The translations under genes and the position numbers were made by a program. Source: an uncultured Lachnospiraceae bacterium (GTDB lineage Bacteria; Bacillota; Clostridia; Lachnospirales; Lachnospiraceae). From it: 62,797 nucleotides of DNA. The stretch spans positions 1-62,797 of the forward strand of contig CANRFJ010000017.1 in assembly GCA_947629865.1 (NCBI GenBank), written 5' to 3'. This document shows, piece by piece, positions 33,358 to 42,748 of the stretch (position 1 is the stretch's first letter; every line of letters begins with the position of its first letter). Below the pieces are notes generated by a model. The model did no database searches and had not been told where the DNA came from. It worked only from the letters and a program-made list of their open reading frames with translations.

Positions 33358-35721
33358 ATGTTACACAAACATCTTATCGCAGTTACTGCGCCGGAGGCGA
33401 ATCCGGACAACATTATATGTTATGGAAACAGGCGCATCAGTGTGCTGACGCCCTGTCTGTTCCGCGTTGAGGAGGATGAGGAAGCAAACTTTCTGGACGA
33501 GGCGACTCAGGCGGTCTGGTTCAGAAATATGCCGGCCGTCCCCTATGAGTTTGAGAAAACAGAGGAGGAGGCCATAGTGCGGACGGAGAAGGCGACGCTG
33601 GTGCTCTGCCGGGATATGGATAAAAGTTATGTCCTGCTCGGCGGCAGAAAGGCGATGATAGACAATGCGCAAAATCTGTTGGGAACCTGCCGGACGCTCG
33701 ACTGCTGTGACGGGAATTTTTACATTCCTCTTTTTGGAGAGCGAAAGGACGGACACACCATTGAACTGGAGAAGGGAGTTGTCTCGCGAAACGGAGTGGC
33801 GGTGTATGACGACAGCGCCTCGCTTATTTTGACGAAGGAGGGGACGCTGGCCCCGCGCAGAAGGGAAAAAGATTTATATGTATTTGCCTGCGGCAGGGAG
33901 TACAGGGAGGCGGTAAAGACGCTGTACCGGATATGCGGAGGCGTCCCCCGCATACCGCGTTTTGCGCTGGGAAACTGGTGGAGCAGATACCACTCGTATT
34001 CTGACCGCGAATATCTGGGTGCGATGGATTCCTTTGCACAGAGGGGAATCCCGTTCACAGTCGCCACTATTGATATGGACTGGCACTGGAGCGAAAACCT
34101 GGCGGGCGGTGAGGATGGCTGGACGGGCTACAGCTGGAATACGGAGCTGTTTCCGGATTACAGGGGCTTTCTGCAAAAACTCCACGACCGGGGGCTGCAC
34201 GTCACTATGAATCTTCACCCCGCGCTGGGCGTCCGGAATTTTGAGGATATGTATGAGGAAATGGCCGAGAGAATGGGAATCGATCCTGCTTCCGGAGAGG
34301 CGGTGCCATTTAATATCGGGGATGCGGATTTTGTCAATGCGTATTTTGATATTCTCCACAGGCCATACGAGCGTGAGGGCGTAGATTTCTGGTGGATCGA
34401 CTGGCAGCAGGGCACAAGTTCGGATATGGCGGGACTGGATCCGCTGTGGGGGCTGAACCATTATCACACGCTGGATATATCCAGGGAAAAGACTTCTTTG
34501 ATCTTATCCCGCTACAGCGGGGTGGGGGCTCACAGGTATCCGGTCGGCTTTTCCGGAGACACCCATGTGACATGGGATACGCTCCGGTATTTGCCATATT
34601 TTACATCTACGGCGGCAAATATCGGCTATACATGGTGGAGTCACGATATCGGGGGACATATGGGCGGCGAGAAGGACAATGAACTGTATGTCCGCTTTGT
34701 CCAGTTTGGGATATTTTCCCCTATCAACCGTCTTCACAGCACGAAGAATGATATTTTTACCAAGGATCCAGCGGCCTATGGTAATGGCGCAGGGCTGATT
34801 GCCAGGGAATATCTGCGTCTGCGCCATGCTATGATTCCATTTTTGTATTCGGCCTCATGCGAGACGGCAGAGCAGGGGCTCGCCCTGGTGGAACCCATGT
34901 ACTACGATTACCCGGAGGAGGAGAGCGCCTATCAGTGTCCGGGCGAGTATATGTTTGGAAGGCAGCTTCTGGCGGCGCCCGTGACAGAAAAGAGCAGCGC
35001 CGGGGGAATGGCAGAGACAGAGGTGTGGCTTCCGCCGGGAACGTGGACGGATTTTTTTACCGGAGACGAGTACGAGGGAGGGAAATGGCAGAAGATGGCG
35101 CGAGGTCTCGACTCCTTTCCGCTGCTGGCAAAAGCGGGAGGCTTTTTTGTGCTGGACGGCCGCCGTGAGGGAAATTCGGTGAGCCTTCCCCGGAGATTGT
35201 CCGTCATGGTTTTTTCCGGCGAAGGAAATTATTCGCTGTATGAAGACGAGGGCCGCAGGAGGGCGGTGACTGTTTTTTCGTCTGACCGGCCAGAGCAGAA
35301 TGTGCAGCGCCTCCGGTTTTCCGTGGAGGATTCGGGCGGCATCCTGCCGGAGCGGTGTCTTGTGATAGAATTTCGCAATATCATGCGCGGTGCGGTAACG
35401 ATTCGCAAAAATGGAGATGTGGCGGAGGGAGAGATACAGGAGGGGGATTTCCTGACTGTCACGCTGAAAAATATACAGCCAAACAGCGAATACGAGCTTG
35501 TGGTTGTCGGGGAATTTGATATTCGGGAAAAATATGAGGACAGGCTTCGGAGAATCATCACACTGTTGGAGTGGGACAATGCGGAGAAGGAGAAAATATA
35601 CGCAGCGCTGCGCAGGGCAGATTCGGAGAGGGAATATGTGCAAATACTCCAAAGGAGTTCTCTGCCTGAAATTTACAGGCTCCGGCTGTCAGAACTGACG
35701 GGATATTTCCGCCGGTTCTGA
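33358..35721 (+). CDS. GH31 family alpha-glucosidase-type hydrolase
   Basis: A 787-aa intracellular glycoside hydrolase. ATG 33358 follows AAAGGAGATTGCC; the longer open frame from 33217 has no ribosome binding site. The nucleophile Asp348 lies in FWWIDWQQG and the acid/base Asp401 in FSGDTHVTW, both intact. An N-terminal beta domain, the barrel (about 210-560) and C-terminal beta domains with a Gly-rich sheet are visible. There is no signal peptide, so it should act on imported oligosaccharides. About 250 bp upstream, between this gene and the GNAT, show no gene. Confidence 0.92.
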   Translation: MLHKHLIAVTAPEANPDNIICYGNRRISVLTPCLFRVEEDEEANFLDEATQAVWFRNMPAVPYEFEKTEEEAIVRTEKATLVLCRDMDKSYVLLGGRKAMIDNAQNLLGTCRTLDCCDGNFYIPLFGERKDGHTIELEKGVVSRNGVAVYDDSASLILTKEGTLAPRRREKDLYVFACGREYREAVKTLYRICGGVPRIPRFALGNWWSRYHSYSDREYLGAMDSFAQRGIPFTVATIDMDWHWSENLAGGEDGWTGYSWNTELFPDYRGFLQKLHDRGLHVTMNLHPALGVRNFEDMYEEMAERMGIDPASGEAVPFNIGDADFVNAYFDILHRPYEREGVDFWWIDWQQGTSSDMAGLDPLWGLNHYHTLDISREKTSLILSRYSGVGAHRYPVGFSGDTHVTWDTLRYLPYFTSTAANIGYTWWSHDIGGHMGGEKDNELYVRFVQFGIFSPINRLHSTKNDIFTKDPAAYGNGAGLIAREYLRLRHAMIPFLYSASCETAEQGLALVEPMYYDYPEEESAYQCPGEYMFGRQLLAAPVTEKSSAGGMAETEVWLPPGTWTDFFTGDEYEGGKWQKMARGLDSFPLLAKAGGFFVLDGRREGNSVSLPRRLSVMVFSGEGNYSLYEDEGRRRAVTVFSSDRPEQNVQRLRFSVEDSGGILPERCLVIEFRNIMRGAVTIRKNGDVAEGEIQEGDFLTVTLKNIQPNSEYELVVVGEFDIREKYEDRLRRIITLLEWDNAEKEKIYAALRRADSEREYVQILQRSSLPEIYRLRLSELTGYFRRF

Positions 35722-35788
35722 GAGGACAACAGCGCGGGACAGGAATGTAGACGGGGCGCTGGCGGAGAAGTCCGGCCGGATAAAGAGA

Positions 35789-35818
35789 TTGCAATCTTTC
35801 GGGGGGATATGGTATAAT
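35789..35818 (+). promoter_or_regulatory. Predicted promoter upstream of pyrE
   Basis: TTGCAA at 35789 and TATAAT at 35813 with an 18-bp spacer. A similar block with TATAAT recurs at 35972-35977, closer to pyrE. Confidence 0.5.
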
Positions 35819-35850
35819 ATGCGCGAAAGCAATAAGCCGTGCGGCGAGGG

Positions 35851-35891
35851 CGTCTGACAAAGCGGCTGCTTGCAGGCGGATTTGTCAGACG
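35851..35891 (+). promoter_or_regulatory. Inverted repeat in the pyrE leader
   Basis: CGTCTGACAAA (35851-35861) is followed after 19 bp by its exact complement (35881-35891). It lies in the 200-bp leader between the promoter and pyrE. It lacks a T-run, so it is not a simple terminator, and may be a leader structure or operator. Confidence 0.5.
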
Positions 35892-36026
35892 ACATCGACA
35901 TAGGGCGCAAGCCCGTGACCGAGAGAACACGGAGTGTTCGCGAGGGAGGCACGGCGAAACAAAAAATGTGGTATAATAACGAGGAAAGTGCCGCTGACGC
36001 TTACGTCAAGAGGCATGGAGGAAAGT

Positions 36027-36704
36027 ATGGAAAATTATAAGCAGGAATTTATTGAATTTATGGTAGAGGCCAATGTGCTGAAATTCGGCGAATTTACGCT
36101 CAAGAGCGGACGGAAGTCTCCGTTTTTCATGAACGCCGGAGCCTATGTGACGGGCTCCCAGCTGAAGCGTCTGGGAGAGTATTACGCCAGGGCGATCCAT
36201 GAGAATTACGGGGAGGATTTTGACGTGCTGTTTGGGCCGGCCTATAAGGGAATACCCCTCGGCGTGGCGACAGCCATTGCCTTTTACGATCTGTATGGCA
36301 AGGAGATCCGTTACTGCTCCAACCGCAAGGAGGTAAAGGATCATGGAGACGCGGGCATTTTGCTTGGCAGTAAAATCGGGGAGGGCGACCGGGTAGTGAT
36401 TATTGAGGACGTCACCACTTCGGGCAAATCCATCGAGGAGACCTATCCGATATTGAAGGCCCAGGGCGATGTGGAGATCGTGGGCATGATTGTATCGCTG
36501 AACCGTCAGGAGAAAGGAAAAAACGGAGACAGGTCGGCGCTGGAAGAAATTCAGGCGCTCTATGGTTTTCCCGCCGCTTCCATTGTGACAATGGAGGAAG
36601 TGGTAGAGCATCTCTACAACAGGGAATGTCAGGGAAAGATTGTCATAGATGATGCGCTGAAGAAAGCTATAGACGATTACTATTCCCAGTACGGGGCAAA
36701 ATAA
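36027..36704 (+). CDS. pyrE: Orotate phosphoribosyltransferase
   Basis: A 225-aa enzyme that makes orotidine 5'-phosphate from orotate and PRPP in pyrimidine synthesis. The PRPP-binding motif VVIIEDVTTSGKS is at about residue 117-130, and the N-terminal KSGRKSPFFMNAG is typical of the clostridial form. GGAGGAAAGT precedes ATG 36027. It stands alone, apart from other pyr genes, with a leader of about 200 nt. Confidence 0.95.
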   Translation: MENYKQEFIEFMVEANVLKFGEFTLKSGRKSPFFMNAGAYVTGSQLKRLGEYYARAIHENYGEDFDVLFGPAYKGIPLGVATAIAFYDLYGKEIRYCSNRKEVKDHGDAGILLGSKIGEGDRVVIIEDVTTSGKSIEETYPILKAQGDVEIVGMIVSLNRQEKGKNGDRSALEEIQALYGFPAASIVTMEEVVEHLYNRECQGKIVIDDALKKAIDDYYSQYGAK

Positions 36705-36712
36705 AAAAACGC

Positions 36713-36751
36713 CGCATTGCGCCCTGAATCCCCTTTTTGGGGCGTAATGCG
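36713..36751. terminator. Hairpin after pyrE
   Basis: A stem of 12 pairs (36713-36724 with 36740-36751). The T-run needed for intrinsic termination lies on the minus-strand side (AAAAAAA before the stem), not after it on the plus strand, so its role for pyrE is uncertain. Confidence 0.4.
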
Positions 36752-36876
36752 CTGAAAAAACGTTGTTTTTCACAAATCTTCTTGTCTTATTTTGGTATTA
36801 TTTCATAATTTACAAATCTAACATTCGGTGATATGATAGAGCCATTCCACCCAAAACTGAAAAAGGAGGTTGTGAT

Positions 36877-37731
36877 TTGAAAATTGCTTTTTGGAGCAAT
36901 GCGAGGGGGAAATCATGCGTCACAAGCAATCTTGCCTGTATCAGCGTCCTGTCGGCGCTGAGTCGTCCGGGTGAGCGGACGATCGTCTTTGAAAATCATC
37001 AGAATATCATTAATCTTGGCAGTACACTTTTCAGCCATAATTCAGAGAATGTAGTGAAGGAAGCGGACGGATATAACGTAGAGAAGGGGCTTGGGAGAAT
37101 TATGAAATCCGTGGAGCGGGGGGAGACACTCCCTGAGGATATCCTATACAGTTCCACAAAGGATTTTCTGGGAAAACGGTTATTTTATATACCGACGGAT
37201 GAGGGGAAAAATCCGGATGTCCTCGAATACCAGCTCGACAGATCCTGTATTCCCACCATGAAATATCTGGAAAGATACAGCGATATGGTACTGGTGGACA
37301 CATCATCGGCGCCGCTGGGCAGTTCCAGAAAAATACTGCAGCAGGCGGATATGGTTGTGGTGAACCTGAACCAGAACCGGCAGATGCTGTCTCATTTTTT
37401 CCGCAATTATTCTTCAATCCGCAAAAAAGCGTTCTATCTGGTGGGAAATTATGACGCGCAGTCGGAGTTGAGTCGGGGCGCTATCATGAAGGAGTATCGT
37501 ATCCCCGGTAACAGGATTGGTACGATTCCGCACAATCCGCGCTTTTCTGATGCGGTCTCAGACGGCATGACTATCCCTTTTTTGCTCAGAAATTACAGTT
37601 GCGAAAGCCAGAATGAAAATTTTTATTTTATGGCGGCGGCGCGGGAATCGGCGGAACTGTTTTGCAGCCGGCTGCGGGCCGCAGAGGGAAAAGGAGGGAG
37701 CACTTGGGAAGAAGGAGATGGATTGTTTTAG
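36877..37731 (+). CDS. TadZ-like P-loop ATPase (MinD/ParA type)
   Basis: A 284-aa protein with a deviant P-loop (SNARGKSCVTSNLA) at the N-terminus, the VLVDTSSAPLG switch near residue 140 and a GNYDAQSELS region. The TTG at 36877 follows AAAAGGAGGTTGTGA. First gene of a Tad-like pilus/secretion locus, where TadZ/CpaE proteins place the machine at a cell site. Overlaps the next gene by 28 bp. Confidence 0.75.
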   Translation: MKIAFWSNARGKSCVTSNLACISVLSALSRPGERTIVFENHQNIINLGSTLFSHNSENVVKEADGYNVEKGLGRIMKSVERGETLPEDILYSSTKDFLGKRLFYIPTDEGKNPDVLEYQLDRSCIPTMKYLERYSDMVLVDTSSAPLGSSRKILQQADMVVVNLNQNRQMLSHFFRNYSSIRKKAFYLVGNYDAQSELSRGAIMKEYRIPGNRIGTIPHNPRFSDAVSDGMTIPFLLRNYSCESQNENFYFMAAARESAELFCSRLRAAEGKGGSTWEEGDGLF

Positions 37732-39764
37732 CAGGGTGTATATGTTTTATGGGAGTAGTGTTTTTTTATAGAGAGCCGGTACAGGCAGCCCGTCGGGTGG
37801 CGGATTTTAAGAGTCTGCGGCAGACGATGGCGGAGCCGGACAGAGAGACGGTCATACTCACGGCGGATATCTCTGTCTCTGCGCCTGTGCGAGTTAGGGG
37901 GGCGAAGATTCTCCGAGGGAACGGCCACAGACTCCAGAGAGGAAAAAACGGCGGCCGGATATATGGGGGCGCCCTTCTGATATTGGCGGGGGAGTCCCTG
38001 TCTCTCCGGAATATCACACTGTCCGGCGATACCGGAGGAAAGAGCGGGAGAGGAAAGGGCGAAGGTATCTATGGGAGGCTGGCAGAGGTAAACAGCGGCA
38101 AACTGACAGTGGGAAAAAAGAGCGCGCTCAAAAATAACCGGAATGTGAACCAGGCCACAGACGGAGGGGGAGCCGTCCGTATCCAACGGGGCGGGATATG
38201 TCTGATGACAGGGGGCGAGATTTCGGGAAACCAAACCGTGGCCGGAGGAGCCGGAGTCCGCGTGGAGGCAGGGGGCGAGTTTGTGATGAGGGGAGGAACC
38301 CTGAGAGACAATGCCTCCCTTGGAATCGGCGCAGTCGAAGATTTTGACGGCAGAGGAGGCGCTATATACAATGCGGGCAGCGTCACGATTGCCGGAGGAC
38401 GGCTGGAGGCAAACCGCGCCCGGAAGTTTTCCGGCGGCAGGGCAGACTATGGCGGCGTGGGCGGAGCGCTTTACAATCGGGGGGAATGTCATATAGCGGG
38501 TGGAGCGCTTTCCGGCAACACAGCCTCCTATGGGGGCGGAGCGGTCTATTCCGACAGCGGTTCCCGACTGCGGATAACGGGTGGAAAAATCCGCGGAAAC
38601 AGGGCCTCCCTCGGCAGGGAAATATACTTTGCGGGAGACAACTGTAGTATAGAGAAAAATCCGGAAATTTCATCTGTCTATCTGGCGAGGGGCAGCGAGC
38701 TGGAGGCGGGACAGAATCTGAGGAGCGGGAGAAAGATTCTGCTCGTTCCGGAGGAGTATAGGGAGAACCGATGTCTGGTTAGAACACGAAAAGACAGAAT
38801 GATCCGGAATTTTGCCCTGGAGGAGGACAGTGGATTCTGCCTTTTTCGGAAAAAGGACGGCCTCTATCTGCGAAAGAGCATATGCCGGATTGTGTACAGA
38901 CCAAACGGCGGCCAGGGCTCCATGCGTCCGAGTGAAGTGAGGGCGGGAAGAAAAGCTGCTCTGGCAGAGAACAGATACCGGAGAAACGGGTATGAGTTTT
39001 TGGGCTGGAGTACGAAAAACAGAAGTTCTACTCATGTAGATTACAAGGACTGCGAAAAAATTTCCGCAGGGCGTGGAACAATGGTGCTCTATGCCGTATG
39101 GCGGCGGGAGACGGAGAAAAAACCGAATCAGGAGAAAGAAAAAAAGGTGAGGACGTATTTTGCCGGAGAATTTGCCGGAGCGAAGCGGAAAAAGACCTCG
39201 CATATCCTCCCCAATAAGAGACCGGCCATACGGGTGGCGCCGCGCTATTTTTTCTCCTGGGAGACAGGCAGAAATGATGAGAGGCGGTGGCGCGAAATAG
39301 TATGGCAGGCCTGTCGGATAGAGGACGACTGCGACAGGGAGGAGGATTTGCAGAAGACAGCGCAGTTTCAGTGGAACGGTCTTCTTACAAACCGGCCGGG
39401 GATATATCGTGTGGGAATAAAACTGAGAGACCAGTACGGACACCGTTTTTATATGAAGCGGGGAGAGAAAAAACGATACGGCAGGGGAAAGGTGGCACGG
39501 GCGGAGATCGTAGTCACGATTGTGGAGGAGGAGCGGCAGCAGGAGTATCAGTCGTCGGGGCAAATCCGTTTTCTACCAGTGTCGAATGTAGAGAGAGAGG
39601 AAGCTGAGACGGTGGAGATATGGCGTTTTACCTCCGAAGATGTGGAGAGGGCTAAACGCTATATGCGGGAGAGAGAGGATCCCTTTTCGGGGGAGAGCAA
39701 CCGGATATTTCTGGAAAAATTCAGTGATTGTCGCAGACAGCGAGAGAGGGTGGAGGACGGATGA
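37704..39764 (+). CDS. Exported beta-helix surface protein with an InlB-like repeat
   Basis: A 686-aa protein. TTG 37704 is chosen because AAGGAGGG lies 5 bases upstream and a signal peptide (IVLAGCICFMGVVFF) follows directly. Residues about 75-310 are a right-handed beta-helix with Gly-rich turns (GGGAVRI, GGAGVRV, GGAIYN, GGALYN, GGGAVYS). Residues about 390-470 match the Listeria/Bacteroides repeat (YRPNGGQGSM, FLGWSTKN, LYAVWRR). The tail is charged. It has no LPXTG anchor. It lies between tadZ-like and cpaF-like genes with overlaps, so it may be a tip or adhesin substrate of the Tad machine. Confidence 0.75.
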   Translation: MGRRRWIVLAGCICFMGVVFFYREPVQAARRVADFKSLRQTMAEPDRETVILTADISVSAPVRVRGAKILRGNGHRLQRGKNGGRIYGGALLILAGESLSLRNITLSGDTGGKSGRGKGEGIYGRLAEVNSGKLTVGKKSALKNNRNVNQATDGGGAVRIQRGGICLMTGGEISGNQTVAGGAGVRVEAGGEFVMRGGTLRDNASLGIGAVEDFDGRGGAIYNAGSVTIAGGRLEANRARKFSGGRADYGGVGGALYNRGECHIAGGALSGNTASYGGGAVYSDSGSRLRITGGKIRGNRASLGREIYFAGDNCSIEKNPEISSVYLARGSELEAGQNLRSGRKILLVPEEYRENRCLVRTRKDRMIRNFALEEDSGFCLFRKKDGLYLRKSICRIVYRPNGGQGSMRPSEVRAGRKAALAENRYRRNGYEFLGWSTKNRSSTHVDYKDCEKISAGRGTMVLYAVWRRETEKKPNQEKEKKVRTYFAGEFAGAKRKKTSHILPNKRPAIRVAPRYFFSWETGRNDERRWREIVWQACRIEDDCDREEDLQKTAQFQWNGLLTNRPGIYRVGIKLRDQYGHRFYMKRGEKKRYGRGKVARAEIVVTIVEEERQQEYQSSGQIRFLPVSNVEREEAETVEIWRFTSEDVERAKRYMREREDPFSGESNRIFLEKFSDCRRQRERVEDG

Positions 39765-40825
39765 ATGATTTTCAAAAAAAATATATAATGAAGCGGCAGG
39801 ATTACGGTATGTTGTATCCCTATCTCATATCCGATGACGTGACGGATATCAACTGGAACGGGCGGCAGCTATGGATTGACGACTTGGAAAAGGGGCGCTA
39901 TATGGCGCCGGAAATATTGACGGAAGCGTTTGTTGAGCGGTTTGTCTCACTGCTGTCAAATATTTCGGGAGAGCCATTCAACCGGCGCAATCCGGTTCTG
40001 GAGGCGGAGACGGAGGAACTGCGCATCAGTGTTGTCCACTCCAGCGTGGCACATTCGGGAACCGCCATCTCCCTGCGCAAAACACCGGCTGTCCGCCGTC
40101 TGGACAGGGTGGAGATGATCCAGAGCGGCTATTGCTGCGAGGAGGTGGCAGATTTTCTGGTTCACTGTGTCCGGGCCCACTGCTCTATTGCAATCTGCGG
40201 GCTGCCGGGAGCGGGTAAGACGGAGCTGTTGAAGTACCTGACGAAGTTTATCCCGGCCTCGGAGCGGGTAATTACCATCGAAGACGTGCTGGAAATCCAC
40301 TATCAGAAAATCAATCCCAATAAGGACTGTGTGGAGATGAAGGTAGCGGAAAATTTTTCCTATACCGAGGCTATCAGAGCCAGCCTGCGGCAGATGCCCA
40401 GATGGATCGTCCTGTCGGAGGTGCGCTCGACGGAGGTGCGGTATTTGCTGGAATCACTCAGCACGGGCGCCTGCGGCCTGACGACGCTCCACACAGATGA
40501 TGTGAGGAATATTCCCGACCGCCTGAAAAACATGGCGGGGGGAAAGGGGGATTTAAGCCGGATAGAAAACGATACCTACCGCTTTATCGACGTGGGCATT
40601 ATGGTGAAAAGTTTTACGGATGAGAATGGCAGGATTCACCGCCGCGTGGAACAGATCGGGGCGTTTGATAGGCATGGCAGAGAGTGGCGGGAGACAGTCA
40701 ACAATATTGTTATGCTTGTGGAGGACGGAAAGGTAGTAGAGAGAAAATTGCCGATCCATGTGGAGAGGAAATTCACAGAGGCCGGAATAGAAAAACCGCT
40801 GGGAGGTGACAGAAGTGAAAAATAA
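39761..40825 (+). CDS. CpaF/TadA-family secretion ATPase
   Basis: A 354-aa hexameric motor of the Tad/type II-IV secretion family. Walker A is GLPGAGKT (about residue 150), Walker B is WIVLSEVRS, and the His box is GLTTLHTDD. The N-terminal part (LISDDVTDINWNG) is typical of CpaF. ATG 39761 overlaps the preceding stop by 4 bp. Powers assembly of a pilus or pseudopilus. Confidence 0.9.
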   Translation: MNDFQKKYIMKRQDYGMLYPYLISDDVTDINWNGRQLWIDDLEKGRYMAPEILTEAFVERFVSLLSNISGEPFNRRNPVLEAETEELRISVVHSSVAHSGTAISLRKTPAVRRLDRVEMIQSGYCCEEVADFLVHCVRAHCSIAICGLPGAGKTELLKYLTKFIPASERVITIEDVLEIHYQKINPNKDCVEMKVAENFSYTEAIRASLRQMPRWIVLSEVRSTEVRYLLESLSTGACGLTTLHTDDVRNIPDRLKNMAGGKGDLSRIENDTYRFIDVGIMVKSFTDENGRIHRRVEQIGAFDRHGREWRETVNNIVMLVEDGKVVERKLPIHVERKFTEAGIEKPLGGDRSEK

Positions 40826-42113
40826 ACTGGCAGGAGCGCTCGGAGCGGGGGCGCTCACACTAGGAATATGCCGGCTGTTTGTCCTGCCGCTCTGGAGCTG
40901 CGGACTGATATGGCTGACGGGGACTTTGTTATTTCCGTGGGTTTTCCGGTGGCTGGAGAGCGGGCGGAGGGAAAAGGAAACTTACTATGAGATGACTACA
41001 TATATGGAACAGCTTCTGTGCTCCTACCGGAGGACGGGAAGCATATCCCTCTCAATTGAGGACTGCAGCAGTCTGTTTCCGGAGGACGGCGCTATGGGGC
41101 AGGCCCTCAGACAGGCGCAGCATGTGCTGCAGACAGGAGAAGGAGTAGAGGGGGGAAGGCTTGTCAGGGGAGCGCTTTCATGTGTTGATGGCAGATATGA
41201 CAGCCGCAGGCTCCGGCTGCTGCATGATTTTCTGGAGCAGGCGGAAAACTCCGGCGGAGAAGCGGCGGAGGCATTGGATATTCTGCTCCGCGATCTGCAG
41301 ATGTGGAAAAAGCGGACGACGGTATATCAGAAAAAGAGACAGTTTATCCGCCGGGAATACGGGGCGGCCGTCGTGCTGTCGGGCGCGCTGTGCGGCCTGT
41401 CGCGCCTTTTGTTCCCGCCGCCCGTCGATGGAATGTTGGTGCGCTCACTCGTTTATCAAATCGCCACAACGGTATTTGTCCTTCTGCTGTTTATGGCAGA
41501 GGCCGTGATGCTCCGCAAAATGACGGGAAGCTGGCTGGATGCGGGAGAAAAGAAAGACGGCAGGGAGATGCGCCGCATGAAAAGGGAGTATGCCCTGCTG
41601 CAGAGAAAAAAGACAGGACTGAGGAAAAATCTGGCGAGGCAGGCGTGCCGCCAGGAGGTGGAGAGAGAGTTTCCCTATTGGCTTTTGTCCGTGACGGTCT
41701 ATTTACAGCAGGAGGGACTGCTTCAGGCTGTAAACCGTTCGCTGGAACAGCTACAGGGGATATTCCGCACAGAGGTAAAGAGGCTGAGGAGGAGGATTTG
41801 CGAGGATCCATCAGGGCTTTTTCCCTTTACGGAATTTTTCGGGAGTCTGGAGCTGCCGGAGGTGCAGACGGGAATGAAACTTTTATATTCGGTAAATTAC
41901 AACGGTTGTGAGGAGGCTGGCAGGCAGATCCGTTTTCTGGTAGAGCAGAATAACCGGATTATGGATCAGAGTGAGAGCCGGAGATTTGAAAATCAGGCGG
42001 CGGGGCTCGGCGTGCTCCGGCAGATTCCCATGACATTTGCCTGTGTAAAAGTAATCGTGGATATGCTGCTTTTTCTGGCGCTTGCAATGGGAAATAACCT
42101 GGCTGTGCTGTGA
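40815..42113 (+). CDS. TadB/TadC-like inner membrane platform protein
   Basis: A 432-aa membrane protein. Hydrophobic pairs lie at residues 5-45, 185-245 and the C-terminal 30 residues, separated by charged cytoplasmic helices, as in type II secretion F-type platforms. The gene follows cpaF directly, starting at GTG 40815 (GGGAGG upstream) inside its end. Only one such gene is present, while most Tad loci have tadB plus tadC. Confidence 0.65.
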   Translation: MKNKLAGALGAGALTLGICRLFVLPLWSCGLIWLTGTLLFPWVFRWLESGRREKETYYEMTTYMEQLLCSYRRTGSISLSIEDCSSLFPEDGAMGQALRQAQHVLQTGEGVEGGRLVRGALSCVDGRYDSRRLRLLHDFLEQAENSGGEAAEALDILLRDLQMWKKRTTVYQKKRQFIRREYGAAVVLSGALCGLSRLLFPPPVDGMLVRSLVYQIATTVFVLLLFMAEAVMLRKMTGSWLDAGEKKDGREMRRMKREYALLQRKKTGLRKNLARQACRQEVEREFPYWLLSVTVYLQQEGLLQAVNRSLEQLQGIFRTEVKRLRRRICEDPSGLFPFTEFFGSLELPEVQTGMKLLYSVNYNGCEEAGRQIRFLVEQNNRIMDQSESRRFENQAAGLGVLRQIPMTFACVKVIVDMLLFLALAMGNNLAVL

Positions 42114-42127
42114 GAGGAGGAAGCAAT

Positions 42128-42232
42128 ATGGCTGAACTGATACGGTATGGAAGTGAGACCGCGGTGCTGCTTTTGTTCGGAGGAATGATTCTGTGGATTT
42201 TCCAGGGAATACTGACGGCAGTGGGCGGCTGA
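42128..42232 (+). CDS. Tiny membrane protein, 34 aa, in the Tad-like locus
   Basis: MAELIRYGSETAVLLLFGGM followed by WIFQGILTAVGG: one membrane helix and almost nothing else. GAGAGGAGGAAGCAAT precedes the ATG, and its place in the operon supports expression. It lacks the processing site of a Flp prepilin. It may be a small assembly factor. Confidence 0.6.
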   Translation: MAELIRYGSETAVLLLFGGMILWIFQGILTAVGG

Positions 42233-42308
42233 ACCTGCGGGAAAGCGTGCGTTCGAACCCACGGGACTGCGTGTGGCTGAATCTGTGGGAAAGTGTGCGC
42301 TTAAAACG
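42227..42308 (+). repeat. 48-bp-period imperfect tandem repeat
   Basis: Two blocks of about 27 bp (from 42227 and from 42275) match at most positions; most differences are C/T. They lie between the 34-aa and 142-aa genes. The period is a multiple of three. Confidence 0.5.
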
Positions 42309-42319
42309 GGAGGCGGAGA

Positions 42320-42748
42320 ATGAAGACATTTATTCACATATATGGCAGGGGAGTTCTGTGGCTTCTCACACTCATACTGCTGGCGGCTGCGGGCTGTCTC
42401 TGGTTCGGGCGGGAATGGAGCAGATATGGAATTGCGGAGGACGGCGCCAGGGCCGGGTTTTCTGTGGAGACGGACAGCAGGGAAAAGCCCGTCCTGTCTG
42501 CTCTGAGTCGCAGGCTGCAGCAGGGGGAGAAGATTCCGGTGAAGGAACTTGCCTCAGCAATTGACAGACAGGGGCGGGACTACAGTGATTTTCTGTGCTT
42601 CTATGACAGGGACGGGAGGAAATTAAGCGGATATTTCCCCACACAGCGCCCGGGGATATACAGGACGGAAGTAGAGCTGTCTGTTCCTGACGAGGGGTGG
42701 TACAGCCGCAGGAGTTTTACAATATTGGTAGATGGGAGGCTGAGATGA
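42320..42748 (+). CDS. Membrane-anchored protein of the Tad-like locus, 142 aa
   Basis: One N-terminal membrane helix (residues 11-28) and an extracytoplasmic domain of about 110 residues with GRDYSDFLCFYDRDGRKLSG and a beta-rich end. The layout resembles pseudopilin-like or Ig-like accessory proteins. It overlaps the next gene by 4 bp. Confidence 0.6.
   Translation: MKTFIHIYGRGVLWLLTLILLAAAGCLWFGREWSRYGIAEDGARAGFSVETDSREKPVLSALSRRLQQGEKIPVKELASAIDRQGRDYSDFLCFYDRDGRKLSGYFPTQRPGIYRTEVELSVPDEGWYSRRSFTILVDGRLR

Noticed and set aside
34855-35652. Long minus-strand ORF of 265 aa opposite the GH31 gene
   Set aside because: It lies wholly antisense to an intact enzyme, has no ribosome binding site and has His/Arg/Pro-rich composition typical of a shadow frame in GC-rich DNA.
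38670-39563. Minus-strand ORF of 297 aa opposite the beta-helix surface protein
   Set aside because: Antisense shadow of a coherent repeat protein; no recognisable domain or start site.
42128-42232. Flp-type prepilin
   Set aside because: The peptide has no G/XXXXEY processing site and too little sequence after the helix, so it is listed only as a small membrane protein.
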